NCBI GenBank assembly: GCA_016199025.1
Contig: JACQHM010000186.1
Coordinates: 1-11,260, forward strand
Length of the DNA: 11,260 nucleotides
Origin: Candidatus Methylomirabilota bacterium
Lineage (GTDB): Bacteria > Methylomirabilota > Methylomirabilia > Methylomirabilales > JACQHM01
Direction of reading: 5' to 3'
Made by a program: the position numbers and the translations under genes. Shown here piece after piece: positions 5,544 through 11,203 of this stretch (its first letter is position 1; every line of letters begins with the position of its first letter). The notes under the pieces were generated by a model, which worked only from the letters and a program-made list of their open reading frames with translations, did no database searches and was not told the DNA's origin.

Positions 5544-5912
5544 ATGATAGGCCTTCGTACTATCTTGGAAGTGGCCGATAACTCCGGGGCCAAACGTATC
5601 GCTTTGATCAAAGTCCTTGGCGGGTCGGCCAAGCGGTATGCCAGGATCGGAGATGTCATCGTAGGAAATGTGAAGGAGGCCGTGCCGCAAGGATCGGTCA
5701 AGAAGGGAGACGTGGTGAGGGCTGTTGTGGTCCGGACAGTCAAGGAGCGCCGGCGTCAAGACGGCTCTTACATCAAATTCGATCAGAACGCTGCCGTCCT
5801 GCTGAACGAGCAGAACAACCCAATCGGGACCAGAATCTTCGGCCCGGTGGCCAGGGAGCTCCGAGAGAAGCAGTTCACCAAGATCATCTCCCTAGCGCCG
5901 GAAGTTGTCTAG
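5544..5912 (+). CDS. rplN: 50S ribosomal protein L14
   Basis: L14 binds 23S rRNA at the subunit interface, forms intersubunit bridges and is the docking site of the silencing factor RsfS. The product is 122 residues, exactly typical. Visible signatures are LEVADNSGAKRIALIKVLGG near the N-terminus, YARIGDVIVGNVKEAVPQGS, KKGDVVRAVVVRT, and FDQNAAVLLNEQNNPIGTRI followed by FGPVARELR. ATG 5544 is the only sensible start, with AGGTTAAG upstream as a weak Shine-Dalgarno site. It opens the spc-type block, and the next gene follows within 16 nt. Confidence 0.97.
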   Translation: MIGLRTILEVADNSGAKRIALIKVLGGSAKRYARIGDVIVGNVKEAVPQGSVKKGDVVRAVVVRTVKERRRQDGSYIKFDQNAAVLLNEQNNPIGTRIFGPVARELREKQFTKIISLAPEVV

Positions 5913-5927
5913 CACGAGGTGGAAGGG

Positions 5928-6257
5928 ATGGGAGTGGGGCATCGGCTGGCGGTCAAGAAGAACGATCTGATCGAGGTCATTGCTGGGAAGGATAGGGGAA
6001 AGCGTGGGAAGGTCCTGAGGACCATCCCAAAGACCCAGCGGGCCCTGGTAGAGAAGATCAACACCGTCAAGCGCCATACGAGGCCTGGCCGGATCAGCCA
6101 GCAGGGGGGCATCCTGGAGAAGGAGGCCCCTATCTCTATTGCCAATGTCATGTTGGTCTGCCCGAAGTGCGACCGATCTGCCCGGTATGGAAAGGCCATC
6201 TTGGCCGACGGCAGGAAGGTCAGGGTCTGCAAGAAGTGTGGTGAAGTGATCGATTAG
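5928..6257 (+). CDS. rplX: 50S ribosomal protein L24, zinc-ribbon form
   Basis: L24 is an assembly-initiator protein for the 50S subunit, placed near the tunnel exit. The product is 109 residues. It has the KOW motif region IEVIAGKDRGKRGKVLR (15-31), the conserved VKRHTRP (47-53), QGGILEKEAPI (59-69) and NVML (73-76). Four cysteines (78, 81, 101, 104) form CPKC and CKKC pairs where many L24 proteins have DPK and KKSGE, so a zinc site is inferred. ATG 5928 is chosen with GAGGTGGA at 5916-5923 about 4 nt upstream. GTG 5919 and GTG 5934 are in-frame alternatives. Confidence 0.95.
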   Translation: MGVGHRLAVKKNDLIEVIAGKDRGKRGKVLRTIPKTQRALVEKINTVKRHTRPGRISQQGGILEKEAPISIANVMLVCPKCDRSARYGKAILADGRKVRVCKKCGEVID

Positions 6258-6270
6258 GAGGCTAAAGGCG

Positions 6271-6876
6271 GTGGCTGAGAAGGCGAAGGTACCAAAAGGG
6301 GCGAAAGCTGCACCGGTTGAGGAGATCCAAGCGGTCCCGCCCCGTTTGAAGGAAAGGTACCGAACCGAGGTTGCATCGGCCTTGATGAGGCGCTTTGGGT
6401 ACGGGAACCCTTTCAAGGTTCCCAAACTGGTCAAGGTCGTTATCAACATGGGTTTGGGAGAAGCTGTCTCGAACCCGAAGGTCATTGATACGGCTGTCGA
6501 GGAACTGATGGCCATCACCGGCCAGCGCCCGATCGTGACCCGTGCGAAGCGATCGGAAGCGGGTTTTCGGCTCCGGAAGGGGATGTCCATCGGCCTGAAG
6601 GTTACCCTTCGAGGGGATCGGATGTACGAGTTCATGGATCGGTTCTTAAACGCAGCCCTCCCCAGGATCAGGGACTTTCGAGGTCTCTCCCCGGATTCCT
6701 TCGACGGTCGAGGGAACTACAATCTGGGGATCAAGGAGCAGCTCATCTTCCCTGAGATCCGCTATGACAAGGTGGACATGGTCAGGGGGATGGACATCGC
6801 CATCCAGACCACTGCCTCGACGGATGAGGAGGCCAGGGCCCTGTTGGAGCACCTGGGCTTCCCGTTTAGGAGATAA
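6271..6876 (+). CDS. rplE: 50S ribosomal protein L5
   Basis: L5 binds 5S rRNA and contacts P-site tRNA and the S13 bridge. The core is typical: RLKERYRTEV, KVPKLVKVVINMGLGEA, GQRPIVTRAKRSEAGFRLRK, GLKVTLRGDRMYEFMDR and FDGRGNYNLGIKEQLIFPEI. The product is 201 residues against a usual ~180. The extra length is an N-terminal Lys/Ala/Pro-rich segment of about 20 residues (MAEKAKVPKGAKAAP…). The start is GTG 6271, with TAGGAGG at 6255-6261 and 9-nt spacing. A shorter start would lack a ribosome-binding site, so the extension is probably real. In the classical operon L18, the other 5S-binding protein, follows a few genes later, but here it is missing. Confidence 0.96.
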   Translation: MAEKAKVPKGAKAAPVEEIQAVPPRLKERYRTEVASALMRRFGYGNPFKVPKLVKVVINMGLGEAVSNPKVIDTAVEELMAITGQRPIVTRAKRSEAGFRLRKGMSIGLKVTLRGDRMYEFMDRFLNAALPRIRDFRGLSPDSFDGRGNYNLGIKEQLIFPEIRYDKVDMVRGMDIAIQTTASTDEEARALLEHLGFPFRR

Positions 6877-6931
6877 TCCGCGGTTGTTGTCAGCGTGAAT
6901 GATAAATCATACATCTCTCTGAGAAAGCGCG

Positions 6932-7117
6932 ATGGCAAAGAAGGCACTAAGGATCAAAGCCCAACGGCAGCCCAAGTTCAAGGTGCGTCGATATCACCGG
7001 TGCCCGCTCTGCGGCCGACCCCGGGGGTTTCTCCGACGGTTTCAGATGTGTCGAATCTGCTTCCGGACCTTGGCGCTGAGAGGTGAGATCCCTGGCGTCA
7101 CGAAGGCCTCCTGGTAG
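6932..7117 (+). CDS. rpsN: 30S ribosomal protein S14, zinc-binding type (S14Z)
   Basis: S14 is a 30S head protein near the A site. This is the short zinc form at 61 residues. Cysteines 24, 27, 40 and 43 sit in YHRCPLCGRP and FQMCRICFR and make a Cys4 site. The N-terminus MAKKALRIKAQRQPKFKVRR and the C-terminal PGVTKASW match the family. ATG 6932 has only GAGAAAG (6921-6927) upstream, a weak site. The 55-nt spacer before it contains a small ATGAT/ATCAT inverted repeat (6899-6910). In nearly all bacteria rpsH, rplF and rplR follow, but here rpsE comes next. Confidence 0.97.
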   Translation: MAKKALRIKAQRQPKFKVRRYHRCPLCGRPRGFLRRFQMCRICFRTLALRGEIPGVTKASW

Positions 7118-7119
7118 CT

Positions 7120-7140
7120 CTGAAATCTGAAATTTAAATT
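7120..7140 (+). repeat. Tandem heptamer pair plus palindrome (rpsN-rpsE spacer)
   Basis: CTGAAAT occurs twice in tandem (7120-7126, 7127-7133), followed in phase by TTAAATT. AATTTAAATT at 7131-7140 is a perfect 10-bp palindrome. The spacer is 38 nt and clearly richer in A+T than its surroundings. It resembles one arm of the larger heptamer elements. It marks the place where rpsH, rplF and rplR would be expected. Confidence 0.6.
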
Positions 7141-7155
7141 CCCAAGGGAGGGAAG

Positions 7156-7644
7156 GTGGAAAGGATCGACCCCAATACGCTTTCCTTGATCGAACGGGTT
7201 GTCCATATCAACCGTGTGGCCAAGGTCGTCAAGGGTGGACGGCGGTTCCACTTTAGCGCCCTCGTGGTCGTGGGCGATCAAAACGGACACGTCGGGGTTG
7301 GGTTGGGGAAGGCCAACGAAGTTCCTGAGGCGATCCGGAAAGGGATCGAACAGGCCAAGAAGAACCTGATCAGGATCCCCTTGATCGACGGCACCATCCC
7401 TCACGACGTGATGGGGGAGTTCGGGGCCGGTAGGGTGATCCTTAAACCGGCTTCCCCTGGGACCGGGCTCGTGGCTGGGGGGGCTGCACGAGCCCTCCTG
7501 GAGGTAGCCGGGATCCGCGATGTCCTCTGTAAATCCTTAGGCTCCGACAATCCCCACAATGTTGTCAAGGCAAGCCTCGAGGGGCTGAAAAGTTTGCGGT
7601 CGCCGCAGGAGGTGGCCAAGAGCAGAGGCAAGGAGGCCGCCTGA
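7156..7644 (+). CDS. rpsE: 30S ribosomal protein S5
   Basis: S5 lies at the mRNA entry channel and affects decoding accuracy. The product is 162 residues, typical. The N-terminal double-stranded-RNA-binding-like domain shows ERVVHINRVAKVVKGGRRFH and FSALVVVGDQNGHVGVGLGK, and the C-terminal domain has PASPGTGLVAGGAARALLE, then VLCKSLGSDNPHNVVKA. The start is GTG 7156 with AAGGGAG at 7144-7150 about 5 nt upstream. The N-terminus is complete, so the missing upstream genes are not explained by a break inside rpsE. It follows rpsN by 38 nt, and no L30 gene lies between it and rplO. Confidence 0.97.
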   Translation: MERIDPNTLSLIERVVHINRVAKVVKGGRRFHFSALVVVGDQNGHVGVGLGKANEVPEAIRKGIEQAKKNLIRIPLIDGTIPHDVMGEFGAGRVILKPASPGTGLVAGGAARALLEVAGIRDVLCKSLGSDNPHNVVKASLEGLKSLRSPQEVAKSRGKEAA

Positions 7645-7669
7645 TCAAACTGGTGAAACAGGAGCGATG
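7645..7669 (+). other. rpsE-rplO spacer where rpmD is expected
   Basis: Classical spc operons place rpmD (L30, about 60 codons) here, but only 25 nt separate rpsE from rplO. Read from CTG 7641, the bases encode LIKLVKQER and a stop, which loosely recalls L30 N-termini (for example MIKVTLVKS). With no start codon and nine residues, this may be chance. AGGAG at 7660-7664 serves rplO. Confidence 0.35.
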
Positions 7670-8116
7670 ATGAAACTTCATGAGCTGAAACGGGTTCCAG
7701 GATCGAGGCATCGGGTGAAGCGGGTGGGCCGCGGCCCCGGCTCTGGCCATGGAAAGACCTCGACCAAAGGCCACAAAGGGCAGAAAGCCCGGTCTGGCGG
7801 GGGGAAACCTGCGTGGTTCGAGGGTGGGCAGCTCCCGCTCCACCGGCGGGTGCCGAAGCGGGGGTTCCACAGACCCTTCCGGCAGGTCTACGCCGTGGTG
7901 AATCTTAAGGATCTCGAGCGCTTCGAGGCAGGTGCACGGGTGACGCCTGAACAGCTTAAAGAGACCGGGTTGATCAAGCAGCTCAAGAATGGGGTGAAGA
8001 TCTTAGGCGAAGGGGAGATTCACAAGCCTCTTCACATCGTCGCCCACAAGTTCAGCCGTTCGGCGGTGGAGAAGATCCAACAAGCCGGTGGCACCGTCGA
8101 GGTCTTCGGGGGATGA
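7670..8116 (+). CDS. rplO: 50S ribosomal protein L15
   Basis: L15 is a late-assembly 50S protein that binds 23S rRNA through a long basic N-terminal extension. The product is 148 residues from ATG 7670. Signatures are MKLHELKRVPGSRHRVKRVG, RGPGSGHGKTSTKGHKGQKA with RSGGG following, FEGGQLPLHRRVPKRGF, and the C-terminal HKFSRSAVEKIQQAGGTVE. Two tandem ATGs exist (7667 and 7670). The second is preferred since AGGAG at 7660-7664 gives 5-nt spacing rather than 2, and MKLHEL is the family start. The stop overlaps secY by four bases (ATGA), the usual coupling to the translocon gene. Confidence 0.97.
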   Translation: MKLHELKRVPGSRHRVKRVGRGPGSGHGKTSTKGHKGQKARSGGGKPAWFEGGQLPLHRRVPKRGFHRPFRQVYAVVNLKDLERFEAGARVTPEQLKETGLIKQLKNGVKILGEGEIHKPLHIVAHKFSRSAVEKIQQAGGTVEVFGG

Positions 8117-9420
8117 TCGAAAGCGTCGCAAACATCTTCCGGGTCTCAGAGCTTCGAAACCGGGTCCTCTTCACGGTCATCATGTTGATCGTTTACCGGA
8201 TCGGGGCCCACATCCCCACCCCGGGGATTGATGCCCATGCCCTAGCCCAATTCTTCCAGCAGCAGGCAGGGACCCTCTTCGGCTTGGTTGATCTCTTCTC
8301 CGGTGGAGCGCTCCGCCGCTTGAGCGTCTTCGCCTTAGGGATCATGCCCTATATTAGCGCCTCCATCATCCTCCAGCTCCTGGCGGTGGTGATCCCGACG
8401 TTGGAGAAGCTCAGTAAAGAACCGGAGGGGAGGAAGAAGATCACCCAGTATACCCGTTACGGGACCGTGGCCCTCGCAGCCATTCAGGGCTTGGGGATCG
8501 CCGTTGGCCTGGAAAGCATGAGGGCCCCAACGGGCGGGATGGTCGTTCTCTTCCCCGGGTGGGGATTCAGGTTTCTGACCACGATCACCTTGACGGCGGG
8601 GACCATCTTCCTCATGTGGCTCGGAGAGCAGATCTCCGAGCGAGGGATCGGGAACGGCATCTCCCTCTTGATCTTCGCCGGGATCGTCGTGAGGATGCCT
8701 GAGGCCATGGTGAACTCCTTCAGGCTGCTAAGAACGGGGGAGCTTCGGGCATGGATCTTCCTCCTACTTCTCCTTTTGATGGTCGTCATCGTGGCTGGGG
8801 TCATCATCATGACCCTGGGCCAGCGGCGGATCCCGGTGCAATACGCCAAACGGGTAGTGGGCCGAAGGATCTACGGGGGTCAGAGCACTCACATTCCTCT
8901 GAGGGTGAACACCGCCGGGGTCATCCCGGTCATCTTCGCCTCCTCCATCATTGTGTTTCCGGCTACCCTGGCCCAGTTCGTCAAGCACCCCTGGATGCAG
9001 GCCCTCTCCCAGGCTCTCTCCCGGACCTCCCTCCTTTACCTGATCCTCTACGGGGCGTTCATCGTCTTCTTCACCTACTTCTATACAGCCATTATCTTTA
9101 ATCCGGCTGATGTGGCTGATAATATGAAGAAGTACGGGGGGTTCATCCCTGGGATCCGACCCGGGGCGAAGACCGCGGAATTTATCGAGAGGGTCCTGGA
9201 CCGGATCACCTTGGTCGGGGCCATCTACCTCGCCTTGATCTCGGTCTTGCCTGAGATCCTCATCGCCTGGTGGAACGTCCCCTTCTATTTCGGCGGCACC
9301 TCCCTCCTCATCGTGGTTGGGGTAACCTTAGATACGGTGCAGCAGGTGGAGGCCCACCTCCTTATGCGCCACTACGAGGGCTTTTTGAAGAAAGGCAAGC
9401 TCCGCGGACGGTTCAGCTAG
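8113..9420 (+). CDS. secY: Protein translocase channel subunit SecY
   Basis: SecY forms the inner-membrane channel of the SecYEG translocon for secreted and membrane proteins. The product is 435 residues with about ten hydrophobic segments, the first near 18-31 and others near 71-95, 154-170, 182-193, 214-234, 267-289, 306-329, 366-384 and 395-406. Known signatures include PTPGID (35-40), FALGIMPYISASIILQLL (73-90), GEQISERGIGNGISLLIF (171-188), NTAGVIPVIFASS (266-278) and GIRPG (347-351), whose Arg349 matches the conserved cytosolic-loop arginine contacted by SecA. ATG 8113 overlaps the rplO stop, and no separate strong Shine-Dalgarno site is seen, so coupling is likely. Confidence 0.98.
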   Translation: MIESVANIFRVSELRNRVLFTVIMLIVYRIGAHIPTPGIDAHALAQFFQQQAGTLFGLVDLFSGGALRRLSVFALGIMPYISASIILQLLAVVIPTLEKLSKEPEGRKKITQYTRYGTVALAAIQGLGIAVGLESMRAPTGGMVVLFPGWGFRFLTTITLTAGTIFLMWLGEQISERGIGNGISLLIFAGIVVRMPEAMVNSFRLLRTGELRAWIFLLLLLLMVVIVAGVIIMTLGQRRIPVQYAKRVVGRRIYGGQSTHIPLRVNTAGVIPVIFASSIIVFPATLAQFVKHPWMQALSQALSRTSLLYLILYGAFIVFFTYFYTAIIFNPADVADNMKKYGGFIPGIRPGAKTAEFIERVLDRITLVGAIYLALISVLPEILIAWWNVPFYFGGTSLLIVVGVTLDTVQQVEAHLLMRHYEGFLKKGKLRGRFS

Positions 9421-9436
9421 GGGCAGACCATCAGCC

Positions 9437-10105
9437 ATGATGAGGTTGATCTTATTGGGGCCACCTGGGGCGGGGAAGGGCACCCAGGCAGGGTTGCTCA
9501 AAAAGCGGTACAGCATCCCTCAGGTCTCGACCGGTGACATCCTGCGTCAGGCGGTCGCCGAGGGGACCCCTTTAGGGATCCAGGCGAGATCCTACATGGG
9601 GAAGGGTGTTTTGGTTCCAGACGAGGTGGTCATCAGGATCGTTCGGGAGCGGTTGAAAAAGCCGGACTGCGAGAAAGGCTATATCCTTGACGGTTTCCCG
9701 CGGACGGTGGTGCAAGCCCAGGCTTTTGAGGCGATGGACGAGCCCTTGGATCATGCCCTCAGTCTCGAGGTGCAGGAGGAAGAGTTGGTCAGGCGTCTCA
9801 CGGGGCGGAGGATCTGCGAGACGTGCGGCGCCCTCTTCCACATCGATTTTCGTCTTCCTCGGGATTCAGGGATCTGCGACCAGTGCGGGGGAAGGCTCTC
9901 CCAGCGGGACGACGACCGGGAGGAAACAGTTCGGAGGCGCCTCGAGGTGTACCGGGCTGAGACCGCGTCCCTGATGGACCACTACGCCCGAAGAGGGATC
10001 TTGTGGCGGGTGGAGGGACAGGGCACCGTCCAGGAAGTCTTTCGTCGAATCCTAGAGGTCTTGGAAGGAGCGGAGGCCCGCCGGAGCGGCCGGCGCTCAT
10101 CATGA
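9437..10105 (+). CDS. adk: Adenylate kinase, long form with Cys4 zinc LID
   Basis: Adk catalyses ATP + AMP to 2 ADP in the cytoplasm. The product is 222 residues. The P-loop is GPPGAGKGT (8-16), the AMP-binding and core motifs include STGD (31-34) and DGFPRT (85-90), and DDREETVRRRL (159-169) gives the LID arginines. The LID has two CxxC pairs (Cys127/130 and Cys147/150), the zinc-binding form known from Gram-positive and various other bacteria. Two ATGs occur, 9437 and 9440. The second gives the standard MRLILLGPP start, and neither has a well-placed Shine-Dalgarno site (AGGGG is at 9419-9423). The C-terminal tail after residue 210 is Arg/Ser-rich and not conserved. It lies 16 nt after secY. 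Confidence 0.97.
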   Translation: MMRLILLGPPGAGKGTQAGLLKKRYSIPQVSTGDILRQAVAEGTPLGIQARSYMGKGVLVPDEVVIRIVRERLKKPDCEKGYILDGFPRTVVQAQAFEAMDEPLDHALSLEVQEEELVRRLTGRRICETCGALFHIDFRLPRDSGICDQCGGRLSQRDDDREETVRRRLEVYRAETASLMDHYARRGILWRVEGQGTVQEVFRRILEVLEGAEARRSGRRSS

Positions 10106-10899
10106 TCATCCTGAAAGCTTCGTGGGAGATCGATCTGATACGGAAGGCCTCCCGCATTGTTGCGGAGGCCCTGGCAGAACTCCGCAAGCTGGTGCAGCCT
10201 GGGATCACCACCTTGGAGCTCGATGCCTTCACCGAGGCCTACATCTTGAAACGAGGGGCTAAGCCTGCCTTCAAAGGGTACCGGGGCTATCCGTATACCC
10301 TATGCGTCTCAGTAAACGAGGAGATCGTCCATGGTCTCCCTGGAAGGAGGAGGCTCCAGGAAGGCGACATCATTGGGTTAGACCTTGGAGCCATCGTGGA
10401 CGGCTATTACGGCGATGGAGCTCTTACCCTCCCCGTGGGCGGGATCACCGAGGAAGCGAGAAGATTGATGGCCGTGACGGAGCAGTGTCTTAAGCAGGCC
10501 ATCTTGAAGGCCCGGGTGGGGAACCATCTCTCCGACATCTCCCACGCGGTACAGTCCCACGCGGAATCCCAGGGCTATTCAGTGGTCCGGGCCTTCGTCG
10601 GGCACGGGATCGGCTGCTCGCTCCACGAGGAGCCCCAGGTCCCAAACTTCGGTCCCAAGGGGCGAGGCCCCATCTTGAAACTGGGGATGGTCCTGGCCAT
10701 CGAGCCGATGGTTAATGTGGGCTCGCCTAGTGTCCGGATTCTCGACGACGGCTGGACGGCCGTCAGCGCCGACGGGTCCCTCTCAGCCCACTTTGAACAC
10801 ACGGTGGCCATCACGGAGAATGGGGCAGAGGTCCTGACGGTCATGGATTCCAACGGAGGCGGGGTAGCGGATGCGGAAGGCGAGGGGTCCAGCTCCTAA
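10102..10899 (+). CDS. map: Methionine aminopeptidase, type I
   Basis: Map removes the initiator methionine from nascent proteins at the ribosome. The product is 265 residues from ATG 10102. The five metal ligands of the pita-bread fold are all present: Asp94, Asp105, His168, Glu201 and Glu232, in GLDLGAIVDGYYGDG, FVGHGIG, AIEPMV and HFEHTV. His77 in NEEIVHGLP and His175 are the other conserved active-site histidines. The MIILKASWEI start is standard, and the ATG overlaps the adk stop in ATGA. The only upstream purine word (GGAG, 10083-10086) is about 15 nt away, so translational coupling is inferred. The frame is open farther upstream inside adk. The last ~15 residues are a Gly/Ser/Glu tail overlapping infA. 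Confidence 0.97.
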   Translation: MIILKASWEIDLIRKASRIVAEALAELRKLVQPGITTLELDAFTEAYILKRGAKPAFKGYRGYPYTLCVSVNEEIVHGLPGRRRLQEGDIIGLDLGAIVDGYYGDGALTLPVGGITEEARRLMAVTEQCLKQAILKARVGNHLSDISHAVQSHAESQGYSVVRAFVGHGIGCSLHEEPQVPNFGPKGRGPILKLGMVLAIEPMVNVGSPSVRILDDGWTAVSADGSLSAHFEHTVAITENGAEVLTVMDSNGGGVADAEGEGSSS

Positions 10900-11137
10900 G
10901 GCGAAGGAGAGGGGGGGCGTTCAGAAGGAGGAGGCGATCGAGGTTGAGGGGACCGTCGTCGAGCCCCTTCCTAACGCGATGTTCCGGGTGGAACTGGATA
11001 ATGGCCATAGGGTGCTCGCCCACATCTCTGGCAAGATGCGGATGAATTTCATCCGGATCCTGCCCGGGGACCGCGTGAAGGTCGAGCTGTCGCCCTACGA
11101 CCTGAGCCGCGGGCGGATCACGTACCGATTCAAGTAG
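10871..11137 (+). CDS. infA: Translation initiation factor IF-1, start uncertain
   Basis: IF-1 binds the 30S A site during initiation. The OB-fold core is nearly canonical: EEAIEVEGTVVEPLPNAMFR, VELDNGHRVLAHISGKMRMN, FIRILPGDRVKVELSPYDLS and RGRITYRFK. From ATG 10871 the product is 88 residues, 16 longer than the usual 72, with a basic extension MRKARGPAPKAKERGG. That start overlaps map by 29 nt and has GGAGG at 10855-10859 (11-nt spacing). The canonical start position corresponds to codon 17, which reads GTT at 10919. It is preceded by AAGGAG (10904-10909) at 9 nt, a better-placed site. Either the start moved upstream or a GTG was miscalled or mutated. No ATG, GTG or TTG lies between the two positions. 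Confidence 0.93.
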   Translation: MRKARGPAPKAKERGGVQKEEAIEVEGTVVEPLPNAMFRVELDNGHRVLAHISGKMRMNFIRILPGDRVKVELSPYDLSRGRITYRFK

Positions 11138-11162
11138 CCCGGAGCTGACCCCCCGGAGGGTT

Positions 11163-11181
11163 GCGCCGGCTCAGCCGGCGC
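11163..11181 (+). promoter_or_regulatory. GC-rich hairpin in the infA-rpmJ spacer
   Basis: GCGCCGGC (11163-11170) and GCCGGCGC (11174-11181) form a perfect 8-bp stem with a TCA loop. No T-run follows, and the rpmJ Shine-Dalgarno site starts 12 nt later, so it is not a clear terminator. It could be an attenuating or mRNA-stabilising structure. It differs in style from the heptamer elements in the other spacers. Confidence 0.5.
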
Positions 11182-11203
11182 TCGAAGGAGACGAGGACCG
11201 AGG

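Noticed and set aside
6877..6931. A small gene or RNA between rplE and rpsN
   Set aside because: Only a short ATGAT/ATCAT inverted repeat is visible. The overlapping forward frame from 6895 is out of frame with rpsN and has no family features.
11163..11181. Intrinsic terminator ending the operon after infA
   Set aside because: The hairpin is good but lacks a T-run, and rpmJ with its own Shine-Dalgarno site follows at once.
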